Assembly: GCA_963818985.1 (NCBI GenBank) | Contig: CAWFUJ010000005.1 | Location: 1 to 64,000 of the forward strand | Reading direction: 5' to 3' | Source of the DNA: JAFEDN01 sp963818985 | GTDB lineage: Bacteria > Pseudomonadota > Gammaproteobacteria > Coxiellales > Coxiellaceae | DNA: 64,000 nucleotides | Shown here: one piece after another, positions 53,683-61,160 of the stretch | Layout of the letters: the number at the start of each line of letters is the position of its first letter | Numbering within the stretch: position 1 is the stretch's first letter | The notes under the pieces: model-generated | Databases searched by the model: none | Told to the model about the DNA's origin: nothing | Seen by the model: the letters and a program-made list of their open reading frames with translations, nothing else | Position numbers and translations under genes: made by a program

Positions 53683-54342
53683 ATGATTCGATTTACAAAC
53701 GTTAACAAAATTTACGATAATGGCCACCAGGCATTGACCAATATCAATTTTGAGCTACAAAAAGGAAAAATGTCATTTTTAACTGGGAATTCTGGGGCCG
53801 GTAAAACCACTTTACTTAAGTTGATTATGCGCATGGAACACCCAACCCGAGGTCAAATATTTTTAAATAATAAATGTTTAGACAAAATTCCGGCTCGTTT
53901 AACCCCATTTTTACGCCGCAGAATTGGGGTTATTTTTCAAAATCCACTTCTTTTATCAACGCGAACAGTTTTTGAAAACGTGGCCTTACCATTGCAAGTC
54001 AGTGGATATCCTCACGGAGAGGTGCAAAGACGGGTTCGTGCTGCTTTAGAAAAAGTTGGATTATTAACTAAAGAAAAAGTATATCCACTGGGATTATCAA
54101 GTGGAGAGCAACAGCGCATCAGCATCGCACGTGCAGTAGTCAATAAACCAGAAATCTTATTGGCAGATGAACCCACTGGGAACTTAGATCCCAGTCTATC
54201 ACTTGATATCTTACGTTTATTTGCGGCTTTTAATCAGGTGGGAGTTACTGTATTGATCGCTACGCATGACCTGGCCACGGTTGCCAAGCTCAATTACCCT
54301 ATTATGCGCTTAAAAGATGGCTATTTGCAGGAGGAACATTGA
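53683..54342 (+). CDS. ftsE: Cell division ATP-binding protein FtsE
   Basis: ABC ATPase that with FtsX controls septal peptidoglycan hydrolases. Walker A GNSGAGKTT, the LSSGEQQRISIARA signature, and Walker B ILLADEPTGNLDP are intact. ATG 53683 is chosen because the sequence MIRFTNVNKIYDNGHQALT is the normal N-terminus; there is no Shine-Dalgarno, and the promoter geometry fits a leaderless transcript. Followed by ftsX after one base. Confidence 0.96.
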   Translation: MIRFTNVNKIYDNGHQALTNINFELQKGKMSFLTGNSGAGKTTLLKLIMRMEHPTRGQIFLNNKCLDKIPARLTPFLRRRIGVIFQNPLLLSTRTVFENVALPLQVSGYPHGEVQRRVRAALEKVGLLTKEKVYPLGLSSGEQQRISIARAVVNKPEILLADEPTGNLDPSLSLDILRLFAAFNQVGVTVLIATHDLATVAKLNYPIMRLKDGYLQEEH

Positions 54343-54343
54343 C

Positions 54344-55273
54344 ATGACCCTGTCTAAATGGCGTCATTGGTTAGAAAACCATTTGCGAGCTTTTTTATTT
54401 GGAATGGGCGAATTAATCCGTGCGCCTATCGCGAGTTTAATGACTTTACTAGTCATTGGCATTGCGATGGCGTTTCCCGCAGGTTTATACGCTTTATTGG
54501 ATAATGTGCAGCAATTTGCTAAACAATGGCACCATGATCCTAGCATTTCTTTATACCTTAAATCACATTTAAATGACTCACAAATTTCAACATTGATCCT
54601 TCAGCTGCAAAATCGCACTGATATTGCTCGAGTAGAATATATTTCACCGCAACAGGGTTTAGCCCAATTTCGTCAACAATCAGATCTCAATAGTGCGCTA
54701 GAGTTATTAGCGCAAAATCCTTTGCCAGGCATCATTGTGGTTACACCACGGATTGATTTGCGGGCGACTGATGTTTTACCAAATTTATTATCCTCTTTGA
54801 ATCGTTTACCTAATGTTGAAACTAGTCAGTTAGATACGATTTGGGTTAAACGTCTTTATGAACTCATGACTTTAGGCGAAAGAATTACCTATGGCCTGAT
54901 GATATTATTTGGCATTGGCGTGGCTTTAATCGTTGGCAATACCATGCGTATGGCAACACAAAGTCATCGTCAGGAAATTATTGTCCTCAAACTGGTAGGC
55001 GCCACTAAAGCATTTATTCGCCGCCCCATGCTGTATCGCGGCGCTTTATACGGAGTTTTAGGAGGAATGATTGCTTGGCTTTTGGTTAGCGTTTTATTTT
55101 GGTGGTTGCGTGCGCCCGCACAGCGCTTAGCGGAGAGTTATCACGGTGATTGGCACCTCCAAGGTTTAAATAATTTAACTGCCTTCATCATTATTATTGC
55201 TTGTGCTTTATTGGGATTAATAGGCTCTTGGCTATCGGTGCAACATTTTCTGCAAGCTCCTGAAGAGATTTAA
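54344..55273 (+). CDS. ftsX: Cell division permease-like protein FtsX
   Basis: Membrane partner of FtsE that transmits ATPase cycles to periplasmic amidase activators. ATG 54344, preceded by GGAGGAAC, directly follows the ftsE stop. 309 residues with four transmembrane helices: one near residue 30 and three in the C-terminal third (LMILFGIGVALIVGN, GVLGGMIAWLLVSVLFWW, FIIIIACALLGLIGSWL). The extracytoplasmic domain (about residues 55-160) has the conserved hydrophobic pattern. In E. coli rpoH follows directly; here a 5-kb insertion of repeats and minus-strand genes comes between. Confidence 0.95.
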   Translation: MTLSKWRHWLENHLRAFLFGMGELIRAPIASLMTLLVIGIAMAFPAGLYALLDNVQQFAKQWHHDPSISLYLKSHLNDSQISTLILQLQNRTDIARVEYISPQQGLAQFRQQSDLNSALELLAQNPLPGIIVVTPRIDLRATDVLPNLLSSLNRLPNVETSQLDTIWVKRLYELMTLGERITYGLMILFGIGVALIVGNTMRMATQSHRQEIIVLKLVGATKAFIRRPMLYRGALYGVLGGMIAWLLVSVLFWWLRAPAQRLAESYHGDWHLQGLNNLTAFIIIIACALLGLIGSWLSVQHFLQAPEEI

Positions 55274-55323
55274 TTTTATGCTGCGCTTGGCAAAGCCGAT
55301 GCTCGCAATGAAGGGGGAGCCGC
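55274..55323 (-). repeat. Truncated family A repeat (copy A7)
   Basis: On the minus strand this contains only the second half of hairpin 1, hairpin 2 (CGGCTTTGCC) and the linker GCGCAGCATAAAA. The head and the third hairpin are missing. Directly abuts the third hairpin of copy A8. Confidence 0.7.
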
Positions 55324-55530
55324 TGCAATTCTCGCTGGGTACAGCGAGAATTGCGCTCTGATTTTATGCTCCGCTCCGCAGAGCCGATGCTTCTAATGAC
55401 GCCATTGTAAGCCTTTGATTTATAATGGCGTCATTTCTGATATTTCCCCAGTTTTTGGGGTGGGGTGCTCGCAATGAAGGGGAGCGCTTCGCGCAGCTCC
55501 CCCTTGCGATCCCCCATGGCGTAAGGAATT
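55324..55530 (-). repeat. Family A repeat (copy A8) split by a nested insert
   Basis: Minus-strand order: head at 55510-55530, hairpin 1, then an insert (about 55390-55470), then hairpin 2 and hairpin 3 at 55325-55354 (arms GCAATTCTCGC / GCGAGAATTGC). The insert contains family E ends and a CCCCA..TGGGG palindrome. Confidence 0.75.
55395..55435. repeat. Family E palindrome (copy E2) nested in A8
   Basis: AATGACGCCATT (55395-55406) and AATGGCGTCATT (55424-55435), exact complements around a 17-base centre. The AATGGCGTCA core matches the ends of the composite repeat at 20994-21105. Confidence 0.7.
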
Positions 55531-55550
55531 GTTTATTAAATTCGAGCATT

Positions 55551-55574
55551 TCCCCTCTTCCTGGCGGGAGAGGA
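55551..55574. repeat. Family B palindrome (copy B11)
   Basis: TCCCCTCTTCC..CGGGAGAGGA, imperfect, just downstream of the end of the small minus-strand orphan. The stretch 55274-55590 otherwise holds only repeats. Confidence 0.5.
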
Positions 55575-55590
55575 ATATATAATCAAGTGC

Positions 55591-55878
55591 TTAATGGGTA
55601 TTTTCTAAGATCAGTTCTTTTAGTAATCTACTTTTAGACTTTTTTTTGGATCTTTTTTCAGCTTTTATATAAGCTTTATCGGCCATAAATTCTTCAGCGG
55701 TGGCAAAATAGACGATTAAACGGATATCGGTATGATTAAATTCAGCGAGTAATTCATCATTAGCAAATAATTGGGAAGCTTTATAAAGCAACAAATTATT
55801 TTCTTCGGCTCGTTGAACAACAAACTTTACTTCCTGGTCTTTAAAAATCAGTTGCTTAATTCTTAGACGATTACTCAT
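55591..55878 (-). CDS. Small orphan protein, basic C-terminus
   Basis: 95 residues, unrecognised. The body has alternating strands and helices (RIKQLIFKDQEVKFVVQRA) and the tail is lysine/serine-rich (AEKRSKKKSKSRLLKE), suggesting nucleic-acid contact. A strong AGGAGG ribosome-binding site 7 bases before the ATG supports translation. Lies between repeats and the HTH gene, possibly with a shared promoter region on opposite strands. Confidence 0.5.
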   Translation of the reverse strand: MSNRLRIKQLIFKDQEVKFVVQRAEENNLLLYKASQLFANDELLAEFNHTDIRLIVYFATAEEFMADKAYIKAEKRSKKKSKSRLLKELILENTH

Positions 55879-55993
55879 TAAATCCTCCTGAAATCCTTGT
55901 AAAATTAATTCCCAATTGTGGTCAACAAGCTTAGGCTGTATCCTTTGACACTGTGTCGCTTAAGATAAGCTAGTTAAAGGAATTCGTCAATAT

Positions 55994-56368
55994 ATGAACG
56001 AGAACTATAATATAAATAAAATGTCCGATAACATACCTTTACGATTAAAAATCGCACGTATGGCGCGCGGTTTTAAAAATCGTAGCTCTTTTGCAACTGC
56101 CTGCGGGGCTGCTATTACCACTTATAGAGCCCATGAACGCGGCGATTACGAATTAAAAGCCAGTGACGTGATCCGTTATGCACGAAGCCTTAACATTTCG
56201 ATACCCTGGCTATTAACTGGCGAAGGGCATCCTCTCGATCACACCGCGCAACCGGAACCCGATGTCTTGGCACAATTTCTTTATTATTTGCATTTAGAAA
56301 ACAGTAAAACTGAAATTAAAGAATCGGCAACAAAGGCAGCCGCCCTATTATTAAGTCAAATAAAATAA
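55994..56368 (+). CDS. XRE/cI-type helix-turn-helix protein
   Basis: 124 residues. The N-terminal domain (LRLKIARMARGFKNRSSFATACGAAITTYRAHERGDYELKASDV) has the cI/C2-type HTH layout, with a recognition helix near residues 45-55. The C-terminal part (PWLLTGEGHPLD) is the usual LLTGEG motif of such regulators; there is no LexA/S24 peptidase domain. A TTGACA hexamer lies upstream at 55945. The regulated gene is probably itself or the neighbour; not a complete prophage. Confidence 0.75.
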   Translation: MNENYNINKMSDNIPLRLKIARMARGFKNRSSFATACGAAITTYRAHERGDYELKASDVIRYARSLNISIPWLLTGEGHPLDHTAQPEPDVLAQFLYYLHLENSKTEIKESATKAAALLLSQIK

Positions 56369-56426
56369 AGTCTATTGGCATTGACAGCAATACAGGTATT
56401 TTTCAAAAAAACCGCCGTAGGCCCCT

Positions 56427-56558
56427 AACGCCATGGGGGATCGCAAGGGGGAGCTGCGCGAAGCGCTCCCCCTTCATTGCGAGCATCGGCTCTGCCGAGC
56501 GCAGCATAAAAACAAAGGCAATTCAATTCCTCGCTGTACTCAGCGAGGAATTGAATTG
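56427..56558 (+). repeat. Family A three-hairpin repeat (copy A5)
   Basis: Hairpin 3 at 56519-56558 is the longest of all copies: CAATTCAATTCCTCGC pairs fully with GCGAGGAATTGAATTG. The convergent htpX stop codon lies in its loop region. Confidence 0.85.
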
Positions 56559-57595
56559 TTGAATCCGATTGCCTTGAGGCGTTTTATAATATTCGGATGT
56601 GTGGAAAACAAATCGCTACCACCTTGTGCTTTGCTTATATTTGCAACAGTCGGATCGAAAATATAGGCTGCACGACGCACCTGTTCATGGGGAGTTTGTT
56701 TATAAGCTTCGGCATATTGCTGTAGATGGGCATCGTAGTCGCCTTGAATTTTTAATAACGCTCTAGCCAAAGGCTCATTATCCCGCATTAATTCTACCGC
56801 TCCAGCATCAGCCATGTATTCACGGGTACGACTTAAAAATAACATCAATACCATGGTAATCAACGGTAATAAATAACGTAAAATGATGATCGCTATAAAC
56901 AACCAGTTACCACCTTCGCGCCGATTATTACGACTATTGCTCCCAAATACCACTCCAAAAAATAATATATCGATAATAATCAAAGTTAAGTTTGCTAACA
57001 CAGATGCTGTCAGTGTTAATTTTATATCAAGATGACGAATATGACTTAGCTCGTGCGCCATGACTGCTTGAATTTCTGCTCTATTTAACTTCTCCAATAA
57101 GCCACGGGTGATTGCCACCATCGCTGATTTTTGGCTATAACCGCTAGCAAACGCATTCATATAATCAGCTTCAATAATAAAAATACGCGGCATAAACCTT
57201 AGTCCTGCGGCAACAATCATTTCTTCTACGGTATTATAAAGCTGTTTTTCGGGCAAATTTTGGGCGTTGTTGGCGGTTACTTCATGATACTCGGTCCCCA
57301 GCAACATCAATTTGTCGGCAAACGCATAAGTGACTAATAAAGAAATAACGGCAATGATAGTGGTGATGATAGTTGCGTACGGCATCAGCTGTAGAGTCAA
57401 CAGCGCCTCACTGATCACAGACAAAGGCGCATTGGGATATTTTTCTGAATTGATAAATAAATCTATTAAAAATCCGAGAGCCATATATATTAAAATAAAA
57501 CAAAGGATGACTATCATGGTTCGTCGCTGATTGGTTCGCAAAACTTGCCGCCAATTAGCGGTACCAGCGTGAAAGTCTTTACTATGATTTGACAT
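56540..57595 (-). CDS. htpX: Membrane-associated zinc metalloprotease HtpX
   Basis: M48 peptidase in inner-membrane protein quality control. Zinc motif HELSH at about residues 179-183 in VMAHELSHIRHLDIKL; the third ligand should be the Glu in SRTREYMADAGAVEL. Four hydrophobic segments: two N-terminal (residues ~30-50 and ~70-95) and two after the active site (~200-220, ~230-260). 351 residues, somewhat long, with a C-terminal extension. The last residues and stop codon are encoded in the third hairpin of repeat A5. lemA precedes it by 8 bases; the lemA-htpX pair is a frequent operon. Confidence 0.93.
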   Translation of the reverse strand: MSNHSKDFHAGTANWRQVLRTNQRRTMIVILCFILIYMALGFLIDLFINSEKYPNAPLSVISEALLTLQLMPYATIITTIIAVISLLVTYAFADKLMLLGTEYHEVTANNAQNLPEKQLYNTVEEMIVAAGLRFMPRIFIIEADYMNAFASGYSQKSAMVAITRGLLEKLNRAEIQAVMAHELSHIRHLDIKLTLTASVLANLTLIIIDILFFGVVFGSNSRNNRREGGNWLFIAIIILRYLLPLITMVLMLFLSRTREYMADAGAVELMRDNEPLARALLKIQGDYDAHLQQYAEAYKQTPHEQVRRAAYIFDPTVANISKAQGGSDLFSTHPNIIKRLKAIGFNNSIPR

Positions 57596-57603
57596 GCGAT
57601 TTA

Positions 57604-58182
57604 TTACATTTTAATGGTGTATTCTTCACTTTGTTTTATTTTATCGTCCGTTAAACTCCAATATGGAAAATCAAAATCCAATTTACTAGCGAACGCGGCA
57701 ACGATTAAAGATTGAAAAAATGATTTTTTCTTTGCATTATAACGTTCTACGCTATCGTTATACGCTTGCTTAGCAAATGCCAATTTGTTTTCCGTATTAA
57801 CCACTTCTTCCTGTAATTGCAAAGCATTTTGATTGGCTTTAAGATCAGGATATTGTTCAAACACCACATTTAAACCAGATAATATCCCGGAGATTTTATT
57901 TTCAGCTGCCATGCTCGCTTGAGTATCACCTTGGGTTTTGGCTGCTAAAGCTTGGTTACGTAAACCCACCACTTCTTTGAGAGTAGATTTCTCATAATCC
58001 ATATATTTTTTGAGGATGTTAACAAGAGATTCAAAAACCTTGTATCGCCGATCTAATTGAATATCAATTTGACGTTCATTATTGCGGACCGCTTCAATCA
58101 TTGCGATCAGGGAATTATAAACTGCAACAATGAAAATACCGAGCAGGGCTAAGATGATGACTATTATGATGAATGCCGACAT
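57604..58182 (-). CDS. lemA: LemA family protein
   Basis: 192 residues: an N-terminal transmembrane helix (IIIVIILALLGIFIVAVYNSL) followed by a long helical domain with NNERQIDIQLDRRYKVFESLVNILKKYMDYEKSTLKEV and FAKQAYNDSVERYNAKKKSF, which is diagnostic for LemA. Often paired with htpX, as here, and of unknown exact role in envelope quality control. An AGAGG ribosome-binding site precedes the ATG. Confidence 0.92.
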   Translation of the reverse strand: MSAFIIIVIILALLGIFIVAVYNSLIAMIEAVRNNERQIDIQLDRRYKVFESLVNILKKYMDYEKSTLKEVVGLRNQALAAKTQGDTQASMAAENKISGILSGLNVVFEQYPDLKANQNALQLQEEVVNTENKLAFAKQAYNDSVERYNAKKKSFFQSLIVAAFASKLDFDFPYWSLTDDKIKQSEEYTIKM

Positions 58183-58275
58183 GAAAAACCTCTTTTATCT
58201 AAATGCACTTTTTTCCCTTATATCACTAAGGAATACTAGCATATAAAGCCAAATTCTTCAAAGAATCGACCCGTA

Positions 58276-58346
58276 TCATCCCGCGGCTTGACCGCGGGAT
58301 GACAGCTAGCGCCGGCGGGGGATTGACAGGCCTGTGCGGGATGACG
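58276..58346. repeat. Family C palindrome (copy C5) with decayed second unit
   Basis: TCATCCCGCGG..CCGCGGGATGA at 58276-58302 is a perfect stem; a degenerate TGTGCGGGATGAC follows. Located between lemA and the DUF6933-like gene. Confidence 0.7.
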
Positions 58347-58348
58347 GT

Positions 58349-58906
58349 CTAATTAACCCCAGAACGCACCAATGCCAATAAAGTTTCCGCGGGGGTTGCA
58401 CCACCCAAATTTCGCCTTGCGGTGCTATTCAAATCTTCCTCTAATTCCCATAGACGCACTTCACCATTACTGCTTTGTTGGCGAACCTGCATAAATCTTT
58501 TTTGATAAGCAACTCCAATGCCATGGATAATCCGCGCCATACGCTTATCCTGCATATATCCAAAAGTTACGGTTTGAAAAGGCCTGATTAATTGAGTCAC
58601 TTGATGATCCGTCAAATAATACTCTTCATCTAACATCTCTAAAATCTTACCACGTAAATTAACCACGGATTGATTAAGTTGAGGATCACTGGAAAAATCT
58701 AAGAAGTCCACTGCCGAATATAAGCTTTTACTATGCACGTAAATTAAAAATTCGTTACCCAATATACTCACTATGCCCGCATGCCAACTCCCTAAAATAG
58801 TTGAATCGCGATCGACCACCAAGGATTGCTTCGATATTAACTGATTATTATCGAATTGATTAATTAAATCCTCATCACATTGAATATGCATGCTGACTTT
58901 CGACAC
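58349..58906 (-). CDS. Possible DUF6933-like protein
   Basis: About 185 residues from GTG 58906 (GGTGG upstream) or 180 from ATG 58891. The segment DSTILGSWHAGIVSILGNEFLIYVHSKSLYSAV resembles the DUF6933 pattern (L-G-S-W-H-A..L-V-x-S/T). No signal peptide. The start lies 5 bases downstream of the ilvE stop, on the same strand, suggesting co-transcription. Function unknown; the family assignment is by pattern only. Confidence 0.45.
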   Translation of the reverse strand: MSKVSMHIQCDEDLINQFDNNQLISKQSLVVDRDSTILGSWHAGIVSILGNEFLIYVHSKSLYSAVDFLDFSSDPQLNQSVVNLRGKILEMLDEEYYLTDHQVTQLIRPFQTVTFGYMQDKRMARIIHGIGVAYQKRFMQVRQQSSNGEVRLWELEEDLNSTARRNLGGATPAETLLALVRSGVN

Positions 58907-58911
58907 TTTTA

Positions 58912-59931
58912 TTAATCCACCGGCACCAACCAATCATAACGATCTTCAACGGCTCCCTGTTGAATATTCACCAATAGTTCATACAGTTTTTGAGTCATTG
59001 ACCCAGTTTTATTCTGCTGAAATACATACTCTTTACCTGCGTAGGCGATGACGCCAATTGGAGTCACTACAGCAGCAGTGCCCGTGCAAAAACATTCATC
59101 CGCAGTTAACACCGTTTCCAGCGAAAGTTTAGTTTCTAGCACTTCCAAACCCAATATTTCACGGGCCAATTGCATAACTGAAGCTCTGGTGACGCCTGCC
59201 AGTATTGATTTACTCAATTGTGGGGTCAATAATTTGCCATCTTTGACACAAAAAAAGTTGGCGACCCCCGCTTCTTCGACATATTGTTCATGGACCGCAT
59301 CTAAATAAATATTACCAGCATAACCTAACTTTTTAGCTTGGATAGTAGACGATAAGGTCGGCGCATAATTGCCGGCAAATTTGGCGCTCCCAATACCCTT
59401 GGGTGCAGATCGATGAAAATCCTCACACACTTGAAATTTAACTGGCTCAATAGCGCCTGCTTTGAAGTAATTTCCAACTGGCGACGTATAAACCACAAAA
59501 CTATACTCAGGCGCTGGCGCCATGCCCAATATGGCGCCAGTTCCCCATAGGCATGGGCGGATATAGAGGCTTCCTAAACCAATTGGCGGAACATACTCAC
59601 GATTTTGGCGGACAATTTCTATCATTACCTCTAAAAAATGTTGGATAGGTACTGGCGGCATGGATAAGCGTTCTGCGCTGATTGCAAATCGTTTGGCATT
59701 TTCTATGGGGCGAAACAATACTATTTGCCCACTCTTGGTTCGATAGGCCTTCAAACCCTCAAGGATGCCTTGCCCATAATTAAGGACTCCTGCCGCCGGC
59801 CAAAAGCCAATAGGCCCGTAAGGCAAATACTCCCCTTGAGGCCAAAGCTCGGACGCTGTTCGAGCCATATACATAGTTTTGGTAGGCGTTAATCGAAACG
59901 ATAGATTATTCCAGTCAATGTTGGTTTGCAT
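58912..59931 (-). CDS. ilvE: Branched-chain amino acid aminotransferase
   Basis: PLP class IV aminotransferase for Leu/Ile/Val, using 2-oxoglutarate/glutamate. The Schiff-base Lys is in GSAKFAGNYAP near residue 186; other family marks are YGQGILEGLKAYR near the start, GSLYIRPCLWGTG, and EEAGVANFF with the C-terminal TADECFCTGTAAVVTPIG. 339 residues places it in the BCAT2-like (eukaryote/firmicute-style) longer subgroup. Transcribed away from rpoH; the AAGGGT before the ATG is an acceptable ribosome-binding site. Confidence 0.95.
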   Translation of the reverse strand: MQTNIDWNNLSFRLTPTKTMYMARTASELWPQGEYLPYGPIGFWPAAGVLNYGQGILEGLKAYRTKSGQIVLFRPIENAKRFAISAERLSMPPVPIQHFLEVMIEIVRQNREYVPPIGLGSLYIRPCLWGTGAILGMAPAPEYSFVVYTSPVGNYFKAGAIEPVKFQVCEDFHRSAPKGIGSAKFAGNYAPTLSSTIQAKKLGYAGNIYLDAVHEQYVEEAGVANFFCVKDGKLLTPQLSKSILAGVTRASVMQLAREILGLEVLETKLSLETVLTADECFCTGTAAVVTPIGVIAYAGKEYVFQQNKTGSMTQKLYELLVNIQQGAVEDRYDWLVPVD

Positions 59932-60055
59932 GTTACCCTTATTTTCTTAATCAACTCCGATTGCGATGATATCATATCCTACAGCAGTTTATCAGCAATT
60001 CCCCAACAATTCTCAGTGAATTTTAACTATTTGATTAAAAATAATAAATGCTATT

Positions 60056-60208
60056 TTAAAAAAACAATTTTCGCAGAAAATCCCTACGCCATGGGGGATC
60101 GCAAGGGGGAGCTGCGCGAAGCGCTCCCCCTTCATTTCGAGCATCGGCTCCGCCGAGCGCAGGATATAAACCAGGAAGCAATTCTCGCTGTACCCAGCGA
60201 GAATTGCT
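60056..60208 (+). repeat. Family A three-hairpin repeat (copy A6)
   Basis: The cleanest copy: leader AATTTTCGCAGAAAATCCC, head, hairpins 1 and 2 with perfect stems, linker and hairpin 3 at 60177-60208 (arms GCAATTCTCGC / GCGAGAATTGC plus one further A/T pair). It fills most of the 342-base interval before rpoH. Confidence 0.88.
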
Positions 60209-60273
60209 GGCAGTATATTTTAAAAAATGTTAATATTTGCCATATCTTAATTATCGGAGGCGAAATAAATTTC

Positions 60274-61134
60274 ATGACGACTCAATTACAATTACAACGT
60301 ATAGATCAAGCTCTATCGGTCGGTAGTTTGAGCGCTTATATTCATTGGGTCAACCAAATTCCCATGTTAACTGCCGAAGAAGAGCAAGACTTATCTGAAA
60401 AACTCATTAAAAACAACGATCTAGTTTCCGCGCGCCAGCTCGTGCTAAGTCACTTACGCCTGGTGGTTCGTATTGCGCGTGGCTATGATGGGTACGGTCT
60501 TCCTCAAGCCGATCTCATCCAAGAAGGTAATATTGGATTGATGAAAGCAGTCAAACGGTTTAACCCTAAAATTGGCGTCCGTTTGGTCTCGTTTGCAGTG
60601 CATTGGATCCGCGCCGAAATCCATGAATTTGTCCTTAAAAATTGGCGCATCGTCAAAATCGCCACTACCAAAGCCCAGCGCAAATTATTTTTCAATTTAC
60701 GCAAATTGGCTAAAAACCGTGCTTGGTTAAGCAATAGCGAGGTAGAGGCCGTGGCTACTGAGCTCAATGTTAGTACCCAAGAAGTGCGACAAATGGAAGA
60801 ACGTCTCAACAACTATGATGAATCTTTCGACGGCTTAGATAACGATGACGATTCAAATGCTTGGGTTGCACCGGCGCATTACCTGGAAGATTTCAATTAT
60901 AATCCTGCGCGATTATTGGAAAAACACAATTGGGAAGATCAACGGCATGAAACCTTACATGATGCTCTAGAACAATTGGATGAGCGTAGCCGGGACATAC
61001 TCCAACAACGTTGGTTAAACGAAAAAAAATCAACGTTGCATGATCTTGCTGCACAATATCAGGTATCCGCTGAAAGAATCCGACAATTGGAAAAAAATGC
61101 AATGCTTAAAATTCGTGAAGCGGTTGCGATTTAG
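60274..61134 (+). CDS. rpoH: RNA polymerase sigma-32 factor
   Basis: Heat-shock sigma factor. ATG 60274 is chosen: it follows GGAGG by 13 bases and gives the normal N-terminus; an in-frame extension upstream would run through repeat A6. Region 2 has ARGYDGYGLPQADLIQEGNIGLMKAVKRFNP and WIRAEIHEFVLKNWRIVK. The RpoH box is present (TKAQRKLFFNLRK). Region 4 HTH has LHDLAAQYQVSAERIRQLEKNAMLKIR. 286 residues. In many gammaproteobacteria it directly follows ftsX; here it is separated by 5 kb. Confidence 0.96.
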   Translation: MTTQLQLQRIDQALSVGSLSAYIHWVNQIPMLTAEEEQDLSEKLIKNNDLVSARQLVLSHLRLVVRIARGYDGYGLPQADLIQEGNIGLMKAVKRFNPKIGVRLVSFAVHWIRAEIHEFVLKNWRIVKIATTKAQRKLFFNLRKLAKNRAWLSNSEVEAVATELNVSTQEVRQMEERLNNYDESFDGLDNDDDSNAWVAPAHYLEDFNYNPARLLEKHNWEDQRHETLHDALEQLDERSRDILQQRWLNEKKSTLHDLAAQYQVSAERIRQLEKNAMLKIREAVAI

Positions 61135-61160
61135 TAACAAATCCTCAACAAGGAGAGACA

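Noticed and set aside
59926..60273. N-terminal extension of RpoH through the family A repeat.
   Set aside because: The extended peptide is repeat-derived; ATG 60274 with GGAGG and the normal sigma-32 N-terminus is preferred.
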